In this document: piece by piece, positions 56,325-64,000 of the stretch | Position numbering within the stretch: the stretch's first letter is position 1 | Layout of the letters: every line of letters begins with the position of its first letter | NCBI GenBank assembly: GCA_019694655.1 | Contig: JAIBBN010000001.1 | Span: forward strand, 433,501-497,500 | Source of the DNA: Leptospirales bacterium | Lineage (GTDB): Bacteria; Spirochaetota; Leptospiria; Leptospirales; Leptonemataceae | Direction: 5' to 3' | Length of the DNA stretch: 64,000 nt | The notes under the pieces: generated by a model | What the model saw: only the letters and a program-made list of their open reading frames with translations | Told to the model about the DNA's origin: nothing | The model's database searches: none | Made by a program: the position numbers and the translations under genes

Positions 56325-57137
56325 ATGAAACGTAATCGTAGAAACATTTTCCGGGCGGGGGTCGTTGCCGCACTGCTCAGTTGTACAATTTCCCTCTCGA
56401 TGCTGCAGGCGGCAAGCGCCGCAATTGTGGTGCGAATAACCGGTTCCGCCATTTTGAAGAATAGCAACGGCGAAGTCGATCTGGCTCAAGCGCAGCGTCA
56501 AAACCGCGACTTGATCCTGGCCAGCAACGACACCGTAATTACGCGCCCCGGCAGTCACGTGATTCTGGCTATCCCTGGCGCGCGCGTCGCTCTTGGCAAT
56601 GGCGCCAGCGTCCGAATTGCCGAACTGGAAGTGGACGGTCAGGGCCGCAGCCGCGGGCAAATCGATCTACTCACCGGTTCTGTTGCCGTGGAGGCCGATG
56701 CCGGACAAACTGAACTGCGCGTAAAGGGCGCCACGGCCGTTGCGGCAGTGCGCGGGACGCAGTTCATTGTTGAAAATTTGGGGTCCGGGTCCGCTGCTTC
56801 AAATCCAGATGCGCAAACCACAGTGCTGGTGGGCGAAGGCAGCGTCGCTGTTACGCCGCGCAATGGACCGGAGCAGGCAGTGGAAGCCGGCCAGAAAATC
56901 ATCTGCGATGTGCGCACAGCCAGACAGCAAATCCTGGATGAGCACGATCGCGTGAAGATGCGCATCTTTCAGGAGTTTGCCGCTGTCCGCGATGCGGCGC
57001 GTGATGCAGTACGGCGTCAGCGCGAAAGCGGACGCAACGCCATCGATGAAATTCGCAACCAGCGTCCGGGCAATCTGCCGACGCCGACTCCAGAACCTGC
57101 GCCTGCGCCGGAACCCGCACCCGCTCCAGAACCTTAG
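56325..57137 (+). CDS. Exported FecR-domain protein
   Basis: 270 residues. A signal peptide (GVVAALLSCTISLSMLQAASA) is followed by a FecR domain (about 35-190): VDLAQAQRQNRDLILASNDTVITRPGSHVILAIPGARVALG, TVAVEA and AVRGTQFIVENL. The tail has a charged helix and a Pro-Ala-Glu repeat (PEPAPAPEPAPAPEP), which may span envelope space. In spirochaetes such stand-alone FecR proteins are common and of unknown role; no FecI-type sigma or TonB receptor is beside it. Confidence 0.85.
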   Translation: MKRNRRNIFRAGVVAALLSCTISLSMLQAASAAIVVRITGSAILKNSNGEVDLAQAQRQNRDLILASNDTVITRPGSHVILAIPGARVALGNGASVRIAELEVDGQGRSRGQIDLLTGSVAVEADAGQTELRVKGATAVAAVRGTQFIVENLGSGSAASNPDAQTTVLVGEGSVAVTPRNGPEQAVEAGQKIICDVRTARQQILDEHDRVKMRIFQEFAAVRDAARDAVRRQRESGRNAIDEIRNQRPGNLPTPTPEPAPAPEPAPAPEP

Positions 57138-57147
57138 GCAATCGAGA

Positions 57148-57954
57148 TCAGCAGCCGGCGGCAGTCAAAGCCGCGGCCGGCTGCTGCAGCCACTGCCGGA
57201 AACGCTGCAACTGTAGCTCCAGGCTGTCCCGGCCAATCAATGCTTCCATGTCATCCTCGCCGTGCAGGTAGAGGCGAACGAGTCTGGCCAGACGGCGCTC
57301 TTGAAATAGAAACTTGATAAAGTAGACGCTGCGAACTGCGGCCATGGCGCTCCAGCGGGCAGGTCGCGCAAAGCTTGCCCAGTCTGGCGGTGGTTCAGCG
57401 CGCAGCGATGTCAGGTAGCTGCGCAGCTGGTCCGGAACATCGCGTCGTTCCGCTACGCAATCGTGTTCCCAGCGGGCGGCGCCTTCTTGCAGCCAGAGCG
57501 CCAGACCCTCTTGCAACCAGTAAGGAGCATCCTGCCGCCGGCGATACAGGTAGACATGACTGAGCTCATGGCGCAGCAGGGCGATGCTTAACACAGGGGA
57601 CAGCAAATGGAGTTCATCGCGCCCCGGATGATAGCGCGCCAGCGATTCCAGACCGGCGCGATCGCCGCTGCGATAGCGAGCGAGATCGCGAAAAACTAAA
57701 ATTCGCGGTCGCTCTACCTGGCCAAAGCAGCAATTTTCCAGTTCCAGAGATGCGCGATCGGCCAGCGCGCCCACAGCCTGTAACTGTTCCTCAGTGGCGC
57801 CGTCGACTGCTGCCAGACGAAATCCGCGGTAGTCAATTCGCGCTTGAAGGGGCCAGCGCGCAGATTGACAGGCTGCAAAGAACAGACAGACCAGCAGGGT
57901 CCCTTGCCGCAGCGGAGCGGAAATTTCAGGCGCCCTTGAGCGAAATCTCAGCAA
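57148..57954 (-). CDS. Peptidase-MA-like zinc metallopeptidase, lipoprotein
   Basis: 268 residues. The lipobox VCLFFAAC marks a lipoprotein. The catalytic block is LLRHELSHVYLYRR (HExxH, two zinc ligands and the general base) followed by APYWLQEGLALWLQ, whose Glu is the third ligand in gluzincins. The C-terminal part is helical (RSVYFIKFLF). Substrate unknown. Its start overlaps the STAS stop by 29 bases. A protein of related layout without these residues is encoded at 60489. Confidence 0.8.
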   Translation of the reverse strand: MLRFRSRAPEISAPLRQGTLLVCLFFAACQSARWPLQARIDYRGFRLAAVDGATEEQLQAVGALADRASLELENCCFGQVERPRILVFRDLARYRSGDRAGLESLARYHPGRDELHLLSPVLSIALLRHELSHVYLYRRRQDAPYWLQEGLALWLQEGAARWEHDCVAERRDVPDQLRSYLTSLRAEPPPDWASFARPARWSAMAAVRSVYFIKFLFQERRLARLVRLYLHGEDDMEALIGRDSLELQLQRFRQWLQQPAAALTAAGC

Positions 57955-58249
57955 TCTTTTGAATCTCCACTAATTCCAGAATCGCATTGACCTTGCGATC
58001 GACATGAATAAGCCGGAGTACGAAGGTGCGTCCATTGCCGCGCAGGCTGCGATGAATGTTGACCAGCTCGGTGATGCCGAGGGAATTCAAATACTCCAGA
58101 TGCTGCAGGTCAATCGTCACTTCCCGCCAGTGCTTTTCAAAGACGCCTGCTTTCTCCATGGCCGTGAAAATAAGATTTTCTCCGTCCATTCGCGTCGTAT
58201 CGGCGCGGATCAACAGACGATCTTCTTCGATTTGCAAATGAATTGCCAT
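57926..58249 (-). CDS. STAS-domain protein, anti-anti-sigma type
   Basis: 107 residues from the ATG at 58249. The key block is DLQHLEYLNSLGITELVNIHRSL, with a Ser (S56) in the place phosphorylated by anti-sigma kinases. Such proteins release sigma factors or work in partner-switching signal paths. No kinase or phosphatase gene is adjacent. The next gene downstream is the MA-type peptidase, overlapping by 29 bases. Confidence 0.82.
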   Translation of the reverse strand: MAIHLQIEEDRLLIRADTTRMDGENLIFTAMEKAGVFEKHWREVTIDLQHLEYLNSLGITELVNIHRSLRGNGRTFVLRLIHVDRKVNAILELVEIQKIAEISLKGA

Positions 58250-58371
58250 GCAGTGCGTGGCACCTTGGGCCAGCGGCGCCCCGCCAGGCAAGAGCAAAAA
58301 TGCCTGACTGTGCTGCGCCGTTCGCCAGGGGATGACAGGCCTTGAGAACTGGCGGCTATCAGATACAAACA

Positions 58372-59406
58372 ATGAACTGGAAAAGCGCGTCGCGCAGTCT
58401 GTTTTTCTGGTGTCTGCGGCATTTCTCCTGGCTGGCCGCCGGCGCCTTGTTTTTGTACATTTTCTGGCGCGGCATGGCTCAGGGCGCCGCGGTTGCACTG
58501 CTTCTAGCGCTGCCGCCGGTTGCGCTGGGCGCAGCCGCAATTGCTTTGCTGGGGCGTTGGATGATCGGGCGTATGCAGCTGATAAGCCTGCGACCGCTTC
58601 CAGAGCTGATCCTGTTGCTGCTGTCCGCTGCTTTCTTGATTCTAACGCAGGCCTTGCGCGCCGGTCCCTGGAGTATGCCGGTCTTACTTGGTTTTCTGGC
58701 GGCAGCCTTGCTGGCTTTGCGACTTGGCCGAACGGGGATCTTCGTTACGACAACGCTGGGTCTCGCCATGCTTGCCCTCCTGGTGAGTTTGCTGCTGTTG
58801 CATGCAGCACTGGAACGAGGCTGGCTCTATCTGCAGTACAGTATACAGCAGAGCGAGCGGAGCCTTTCCGCAGAGGAGGCCTGGCAGGCAGATCAACAGG
58901 GGGCATGGACCATGCTCAGCGGCCGTTCGGCCTCCGGCCAGTGGCTGCGGCTGCGGCTGCCGTCCCGCTTGCACTGGAGCGATGGCATCGAACGCGGCTT
59001 TGTATATGGCGCTCCCGAATTGGGGCGCGCCCTGCTTTACATTAGCGCCCGCCGCGAGGACCCGCTGGCGCCGCCGGCGCTTGTCCTCTATCTCAGCCCG
59101 GAGCTTGGACAGGAAGAGATGGCCAGTAAGCTGGCCGCTTCCTTGCAGCACCGCCGTAATCTTGGCGAGGTGCGCGATATTCATTGTGGCGAGAATTTCA
59201 GCGCCAGCCTGGCTGGCGGCGCGGAGGCGCATGGCGCGGCCTGTCGCTACCGCGACCAGGTCAATGGCGCTTTGCTTCGCCTGGCCGCGCTGCCGATCCT
59301 TCGCGGCAATACGCACTACATAGTATTGCTCATCGATCCGCAGACCGAAGGATTTCCGATGCATCCAGAGCTGGCAGCCATTCTACAATCGCTGACGCTT
59401 CGTTGA
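58372..59406 (+). CDS. Membrane protein with soluble C-terminal domain, unknown function
   Basis: 344 residues from the ATG at 58372; a TTG at 58342 is an alternative. Four or five membrane segments fill residues about 15-140, and a soluble region follows (150-344) with two cysteines and a final part MHPELAAILQSLTLR. No family recognised. It is divergent from the STAS gene and convergent with the LytM peptidase. Confidence 0.7.
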   Translation: MNWKSASRSLFFWCLRHFSWLAAGALFLYIFWRGMAQGAAVALLLALPPVALGAAAIALLGRWMIGRMQLISLRPLPELILLLLSAAFLILTQALRAGPWSMPVLLGFLAAALLALRLGRTGIFVTTTLGLAMLALLVSLLLLHAALERGWLYLQYSIQQSERSLSAEEAWQADQQGAWTMLSGRSASGQWLRLRLPSRLHWSDGIERGFVYGAPELGRALLYISARREDPLAPPALVLYLSPELGQEEMASKLAASLQHRRNLGEVRDIHCGENFSASLAGGAEAHGAACRYRDQVNGALLRLAALPILRGNTHYIVLLIDPQTEGFPMHPELAAILQSLTLR

Positions 59407-59433
59407 CGGACAATATCTAGCAGCGGCTCTCGC

Positions 59434-60543
59434 TCAAGGCGCTTGTGCTGGCGCCGTAGGCAGTGAAAGTAGCGAAAGCGGATCGGCCGCCTGACCGCGG
59501 ATGCTCAGCGCCACATGGAGATGGGCGGCGGTAACCATGCCCGTAGCGCCAGCCAGACCGATCTGTTGTCCCGCCTCCACAATTCCTCCCTGGCCCAGCA
59601 TGACTTTGCTCATATGTAAATACATGGTAAATACGCCCTGGCCATGATCCAGCAGTACGAAGCCCCCTTCATAAAAGAACTGTCCGGCCAGCGCTGCCCG
59701 GCCGCGAGCCATGGCAAATACGGCGGCGCCTTCCACGGCGCGCAGGTCCAGGCCGCGATGGACGGTGCTGCGCGGTTCAAGCGGCAGTCTCCTTCCGCCC
59801 TGCAGGCGATACTGCTGCACGATACGCCGCGACCAGAAGGGCGAGGTGATCCGGTGCATGTCTCGCGGATGGGAGAGATGCTCATCCAGCAACCATTCGT
59901 TGCGTTGCGCTACAGCGCGCGCTTTGCGCTGGCCTTCTTCGGCAATGCGCTGTCGCGCCTCAGCGCTCAAAGAGCGCTGAGGCTGTGAAAACGATCCAAG
60001 GTCCATCTGGGTGCGGAACTCTGGCCAGGCGACGGCGGCAATCGGCAGCGAGATGGTCGCTTGCGGACCGAGCTGCAGGCGTATGGCGGCCGCATCGACT
60101 GGAAGGGCAATGACGGCCTGCCAGCCGCGACTGGTTCGCGTCAGCGGCGTACGCTGACCGTCGACCTGCAGCCCTCGATCGCCTGGCTCAAAGTCCGCCG
60201 AAAACTCCAGCAGCGCCGCTTCGCCCTGTGCCAGGCGGCGGGCGTAGAGCCGCAGAGCGGCGCCGCCCAGACTTAGTTCCTGTCGCAGCGGCGCCGGCGG
60301 CTGGTAGCCAGGCGGCGTATCGACTGTATTGGCGCCCAGACGCAGCTGTGTACGTTGTTGCGCCTCTCTTGCGGCCAGAGCCGCCTGGGCCTGAAGCGTT
60401 CCCGGGCCAGACAAAGCAAGACATAGCGACGCGGCGCAGAAGATGATTCCTGGTTGCCGTACTGGCCTGAGGGCGCTCTTTATCCGATGTGAGAAGAATG
60501 GGCCTTCGACTGAACCTTTTCCTGGCCTGCGCATTTCTGGCAA
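59434..60543 (-). CDS. LytM/M23-type peptidase, exported
   Basis: 369 residues. A signal sequence (IIFCAASLCLALSGPGTLQAQA) starts about residue 33. The C-terminal M23 domain (about 235-355) carries the zinc ligands in HRGLDLRAV (H-x3-D) and HLHVALS (H-x-H), so it should be active. Such enzymes cut peptide cross-links in peptidoglycan. There is no start codon between the ATG at 60534 and the signal sequence, so the 5' end must overlap the divergent gene at 60489 by about 50 bases. Confidence 0.85.
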   Translation of the reverse strand: MPEMRRPGKGSVEGPFFSHRIKSALRPVRQPGIIFCAASLCLALSGPGTLQAQAALAAREAQQRTQLRLGANTVDTPPGYQPPAPLRQELSLGGAALRLYARRLAQGEAALLEFSADFEPGDRGLQVDGQRTPLTRTSRGWQAVIALPVDAAAIRLQLGPQATISLPIAAVAWPEFRTQMDLGSFSQPQRSLSAEARQRIAEEGQRKARAVAQRNEWLLDEHLSHPRDMHRITSPFWSRRIVQQYRLQGGRRLPLEPRSTVHRGLDLRAVEGAAVFAMARGRAALAGQFFYEGGFVLLDHGQGVFTMYLHMSKVMLGQGGIVEAGQQIGLAGATGMVTAAHLHVALSIRGQAADPLSLLSLPTAPAQAP

Positions 60544-61355
60544 GCTCCGCCGCCAGTGCCGAGAAGCGCTACCGCGATCAAGATTTTATCGAGCTGCAAA
60601 CGGGCGCGGCGACCATTGCGTATTCTCCGGCTTTGCAGGGGCAGGCCGATGAATTTAGCCTCAAGTTTGCGGCGGGCGTCGCCTATCTGCAGCGCAGCTT
60701 TTCCGGCGAGGGATTGCCTGCGGCGCCGCGTTACTGGCTGGCCGCCGGACCGGAAGAGATGCGCGACCTGCTGCAACAACGGCAAGTCACTGCCGATCGC
60801 GCTGAGCTGGATTTGGCGGCGCGATTGGGCGTCTACAGCGCTGGAGCGGAGGTCTTCTTGATCTGTCCGGCCGGCGCCGATCCAGGCGGCGCCATGGCCA
60901 CTGCCTTTCACGATCTGGCCAGGCGCTATGTGAGCGTCCAAGGCGGCCGCGGCATTGAGCAAGCGCCGTGGTTCAGCGCTGGCCTTGCGCAATTGATGGC
61001 GCTGCGCGCTCTTGATGGTCGCAGCGGCGAGGCGGTGGTCGCAGCGCTGCGCACCGAGGTGGAATTGCCTGCCGGTCGTCCGCTGCAAAGCCTGGAACAA
61101 GCCGGCCATTGGCGTCAGGCGATCGTATCCAATCCTCAAGAAACCCTCAAAGTTGCCACGCTTGCTGTCGCTTACCTGGAGACACAAAGCGGGCCATCTA
61201 CCGCCGCCGCGATTCTTGGACAATTGCACAGCGGCGCCCCATTTGCTCAGGCCTTTGAGCGTTCCAGCGGGATGCGACTCTACGAATTTGAACAACGATT
61301 TCTGCGCGAGTTTCGTCGGCAGAAGCCGGCCAGTGGCAGGCGCACACCGGTATGA
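60489..61355 (+). CDS. Exported protein related to MA-type peptidases but lacking the zinc motif
   Basis: 288 residues from a GTG; an ATG at 60498 is an alternative. The signal peptide is LNLFLACAFLASSAASA. The block ATAFHDLARRYVSVQG, then QAPWFSAGLAQLMA matches in layout LLRHELSHVYLYRR, then APYWLQEGLALWL of the protein at 57148, but HExxH has become HDLAR and the third-ligand Glu is Gly. It is probably not a working metallopeptidase. Stop overlaps the thioredoxin-like gene by four bases. Confidence 0.65.
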   Translation: MRRMGLRLNLFLACAFLASSAASAEKRYRDQDFIELQTGAATIAYSPALQGQADEFSLKFAAGVAYLQRSFSGEGLPAAPRYWLAAGPEEMRDLLQQRQVTADRAELDLAARLGVYSAGAEVFLICPAGADPGGAMATAFHDLARRYVSVQGGRGIEQAPWFSAGLAQLMALRALDGRSGEAVVAALRTEVELPAGRPLQSLEQAGHWRQAIVSNPQETLKVATLAVAYLETQSGPSTAAAILGQLHSGAPFAQAFERSSGMRLYEFEQRFLREFRRQKPASGRRTPV

Positions 61356-62044
61356 TACGCGAACTCTGGCGTCTTGGCGCTGGCGTACTCGCTTTTGGCA
61401 TTGGCTTTCTGCTGCACACTGTTTTCAGCAGCGGTGCAGAAGCGGTACGCTTCCGCGTCTATCAGTGGCAGTCGCCGCTGGATTTCCTCTTATTGATTCT
61501 GGCCTTCTTTCTGTCCGCCATTGCCTGGATCTGGCCCGCGCCTGTTGCAAACGATGAAGCGCCTCGCAACAGGCGAGGCCCAGCTCTGCTATCGGGACTC
61601 AGCCTCGGTCTGGCCCTGGCAAGCTTTCTTGGATTTGAGGTAATCGGCCAGGCGCCTCTGCACTGGCAGAAGGCCGCGCCGGGGGCCCCGGGCTTCGATC
61701 AACCGGGCGTGGAGCTTGCGGCTTTGACCGCGGCGAGAGCCGCCGGCCGGCCGGCTTTGCTATATTTTCATGCCGATTGGTGCACTTCCTGCGCCGACTT
61801 CGAACGCTTTGGAATTGGCAATCCGAGACTGCAGTCCGTCTTACAGGACTATGTTTTGATCCGCGCCGACGTCACAGATGTTGGTCGCTGGCAGGCAACC
61901 TTGCACCAGCGCTACGCGGACCCGCCGCTGCCCACGCTCCGTATTTACAATCGTCGCGGCCTTTTGATTTCACCGGTATTTTCCGGCGCAGAGCTTTCGC
62001 TGCGCGCCCTCGAGGCCTCGCTGGCCGAGGGCGCCCGACCGTGA
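61352..62044 (+). CDS. Membrane thioredoxin-like protein
   Basis: 230 residues. Three hydrophobic segments in residues 5-110 anchor it, and a thioredoxin fold follows (about 120-225) with the redox site ALLYFHADWCTSCADFE (WCxxC) and a cis-Pro in PPLPTLRIYN. It resembles the C-terminal domain of DsbD-type transporters and would act outside the cytoplasmic membrane on disulfides. It is coupled to its neighbours on both sides: ATGA with the gene before and GTGA with bioD after. Confidence 0.8.
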   Translation: MIRELWRLGAGVLAFGIGFLLHTVFSSGAEAVRFRVYQWQSPLDFLLLILAFFLSAIAWIWPAPVANDEAPRNRRGPALLSGLSLGLALASFLGFEVIGQAPLHWQKAAPGAPGFDQPGVELAALTAARAAGRPALLYFHADWCTSCADFERFGIGNPRLQSVLQDYVLIRADVTDVGRWQATLHQRYADPPLPTLRIYNRRGLLISPVFSGAELSLRALEASLAEGARP

Positions 62045-62715
62045 AGTCGGTCTTTGTTACCGGCGTCGACACGGGCATAGGCAAGACTGTCAGCAGCGCC
62101 GCATTGTTGCGCCGTTACCAGCGCGTCCCAGGATTGCGCTACTGGAAGCCGGTGCAAACCGGCGCAGATGATGATCGCCTGACTGTTGCGCGGCTCAGCG
62201 GTCTTGGCGATCGCTGGACAGCGCCAACGCTCTATCGATTTGAAGCGCCGCTCAGTCCGCATCGCGCCGCCGAACTGGAAGATGCAACGATCGACGCGGA
62301 CCGGATCCAGCAACGATTCAAGCAGCACTGTCAGAGCGGTCCTTTGATCATCGAAGGCGCCGGCGGAATCATGACGCCGCTTACACGCCAGCTACTCTGG
62401 CTCGATCTCTTACAGCAAATGCAGATTCCGGCGGTGGTTGCGACGCGTACCGGCCTGGGAACAATCAATCACAGCCTGCTCACTCTGCACGCGCTGCGTT
62501 TGCACAACATTCCGATTGCCGGCTTGATCTTTTGCGGCGAGGCAAACGACGACAATGTTCGCACTATTCTAGAGATGGGCGATTCGCGAAGCCTGGGCCG
62601 TTTTTTTTATGCGCCCTCCTTGCGCTTTGACCCGCAGCTGGACCTTGATGGTTTGCTGGCGGAAGCGCTTGACTGGCCCGATGATGCAGCTTCGATCGCA
62701 AGTCATGAACGCTAA
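62041..62715 (+). CDS. bioD: Dethiobiotin synthetase BioD
   Basis: 224 residues from a GTG at 62041 that overlaps the thioredoxin stop. It closes the ureido ring of biotin using ATP and CO2. P-loop VTGVDTGIGKT (6-16), YWKPVQTGADDD, LIIEGAGGIMTPL and VVATRTGLGTINHSLL are all seen. The end overlaps bioA by 11 bases, so the two are coupled. Confidence 0.95.
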   Translation: MKSVFVTGVDTGIGKTVSSAALLRRYQRVPGLRYWKPVQTGADDDRLTVARLSGLGDRWTAPTLYRFEAPLSPHRAAELEDATIDADRIQQRFKQHCQSGPLIIEGAGGIMTPLTRQLLWLDLLQQMQIPAVVATRTGLGTINHSLLTLHALRLHNIPIAGLIFCGEANDDNVRTILEMGDSRSLGRFFYAPSLRFDPQLDLDGLLAEALDWPDDAASIASHER

Positions 62716-64000
62716 TCGAGGCGAAGCGCCCTGGCTATCATCGTATCGCGACCATGCCTGGCAGCCATACACGCAGATGCAACTGGCGCCCGCGCCGCTG
62801 CTGGTGCGCCGCGCAAGCGGCGCAGAGCTACTTCTGGAGGACGGCCGCAAACTGATCGATGCCATTGGCTCCTGGTGGGTCAACATTCACGGCCACTGCA
62901 ATCCGCGCATCAATGCCGCCATTGCCAGGCAACTTCAAGAATTTGAACACGTGATCTATGCCGGACTGGTCCATGAACCGGCGTTGCAGCTTTCGGCGCG
63001 TCTTGCGCAGTTGAGCGAGAAGCGTTTGCCCCGTTGTTTCTTTTCGGATAACGGCAGCACCGCCGTAGAAGTGGCAATGAAGATGGCCTACCAGTCCTTC
63101 TGGAATCGCGGTCTTCGGGAACGGCGGAAGTTTGTCACGCTGGGCGGCGGCTACCATGGCGATACCTTCGGGGCAATGGCCGTCGGGGCGCGCGGCGTCT
63201 TTCATCAGGCCTTTGCCCCGCTGCTTTTCCCCGTACACAGCATCCCGCAGCCGCACGTTCCCTTTGCCTTTTTTCGAAACGAGCCAGCGGCGCTGCAGAG
63301 CCTGCAACCGACGCTGACTGCCCTGGCCGAGCTGCTGCAGCGAGAGGGGGAGACGATCTGCGCACTGATCCTGGAACCAATTGTTCAGGGCGCTTCCGGC
63401 GCCTTCAATTTCTACCCGCCGATTCTCCTGCGCCAAATCCGCGAGCTTTGCGATCGGCACGAAGTCCTGCTGATTGCCGACGAGGTCTTTACCGGTTGTG
63501 GCCGGCTGGGGCGGATGTTCGCCTTCGAGCACGCCGGCGTCTGGCCGGATTTGATGGCGCTCTCCAAAGGTCTGAGCGGCGGCTATTTACCCTTTGCCGC
63601 GACCCTCGCCAGCGAACAGGTCTTCGCCGCCTTCCTGAGCAATGAGCGTCAGAACACGCTGTTTCATGGCCACAGCATGACCGCCAGCGCGCTGGGCTGT
63701 GCTGCAGCCCTGGCCAGTCTCGATCTACTTGCTGAGGGCGCACTGCAGCAGTCCGCAGCGCTGGAAGCCCAGCACAAGCGCGCTCTTCTAAAACTGCAAT
63801 CAGGAGCGGTCGCCGATCTAATTGGCGAAGTGCGGCAGCTGGGTTCCGTGGCGGCAGTCAAACTGCGGATCGATGCCGCCTATACCTCCGAATTTGGCTG
63901 GCGCTTCATGCAGGCCGCCATGGAGCGGGGCGCCCTGCTGCGGCCGCTGGGGGACGTAATTTATCTTACGCCTTGCTACAATATTTCTGAATCGCAGCTG
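62705..64000 (+). CDS. bioA: Adenosylmethionine-8-amino-7-oxononanoate aminotransferase BioA, 3' end outside window
   Basis: 432 codons are in the window from the ATG at 62705, open to the end, so only a little is missing. The PLP-dependent fold-type I enzyme makes 7,8-diaminopelargonate for biotin. SSYRDHAWQPYTQM, the substrate region GSWWVNIHGHCN, ADEVFTGCGRLG (Asp for the PLP ring nitrogen) and the Schiff-base Lys K288 in ALSKGLSGGYLP are seen. bioF and bioB are not in the window. Confidence 0.96.
   Translation, partial: MNANRGEAPWLSSYRDHAWQPYTQMQLAPAPLLVRRASGAELLLEDGRKLIDAIGSWWVNIHGHCNPRINAAIARQLQEFEHVIYAGLVHEPALQLSARLAQLSEKRLPRCFFSDNGSTAVEVAMKMAYQSFWNRGLRERRKFVTLGGGYHGDTFGAMAVGARGVFHQAFAPLLFPVHSIPQPHVPFAFFRNEPAALQSLQPTLTALAELLQREGETICALILEPIVQGASGAFNFYPPILLRQIRELCDRHEVLLIADEVFTGCGRLGRMFAFEHAGVWPDLMALSKGLSGGYLPFAATLASEQVFAAFLSNERQNTLFHGHSMTASALGCAAALASLDLLAEGALQQSAALEAQHKRALLKLQSGAVADLIGEVRQLGSVAAVKLRIDAAYTSEFGWRFMQAAMERGALLRPLGDVIYLTPCYNISESQL

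Overview
The window is a gene-dense, GC-rich bacterial chromosome segment: about 58 protein genes, no rRNA or tRNA that I can find, no insertion sequence and no CRISPR array. Gene content points to a spirochaete of the order Leptospirales, or a relative with a higher GC content than cultured Leptospira. The signs are a DUF1564-like protein (a family I know only from Leptospira), an LIC_10091-like protein, spirochaete-style lipoprotein signals, groES-groEL, hslVU and a B12-dependent MetH. This placement is inference from gene content; no marker gene was aligned.

Layout. 1-7.7 kb: a truncated DUF368 transporter, then an LIC_10091-like / CapA / tyrosine recombinase run, a receiver protein, hslV-hslU and a DUF445 protein. 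7.8-11.8 kb: a leftward chain of glycosyltransferase, metallophosphoesterase and nucleotidyltransferase, then a DUF1564-like gene that looks foreign and carries a 14-bp palindrome upstream and a near copy inside it. 11.8-17.7 kb: a pair of WYL regulators and metH. 17.7-28.3 kb: metabolic genes (alpha/beta hydrolase, Nudix, pdxJ, gcvT-gcvH, purE-purK) with an OmpR-type regulator, a long dehydrogenase and several unknown proteins. 28.4-36.1 kb: rsgA, groEL and groES facing a full-length lhr helicase; their shared 208-bp spacer holds a duplicated nested dyad and a third copy of the palindrome. 36.1-44 kb: DUF2231 protein, ligA, a Fur-family regulator, SGNH lipoprotein, thiL, a degenerate receiver and a NamZ-type exo-muramidase. 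44-50 kb: a leftward cytochrome c maturation operon (ccmE, ccmF, ccmH, zinc-ribbon protein, unknown exported protein, ccmA-like ATPase). 50-54 kb: XRE regulator, LysM protein, O-antigen-ligase-like protein, ECF sigma factor. 54-64 kb: acs, FecR protein, an MA-type peptidase and a likely inactive relative, STAS protein, LytM peptidase, and a thioredoxin-bioD-bioA run cut by the window end.

How the genes work together. Many adjacent genes overlap by 4 bases (ATGA or GTGA), so translational coupling is common. Folate/one-carbon and purine supply (metH, gcvT, gcvH, purE, purK), cofactor synthesis (pdxJ, thiL, bioD, bioA) and proteostasis (hslVU, groESL) dominate. The least explained parts are the palindrome shared by the DUF1564-like gene and the groES/lhr spacer, the nested dyads in that spacer, the CxxxY form of CcmE, and the catalytically degenerate receiver and peptidase-like proteins.
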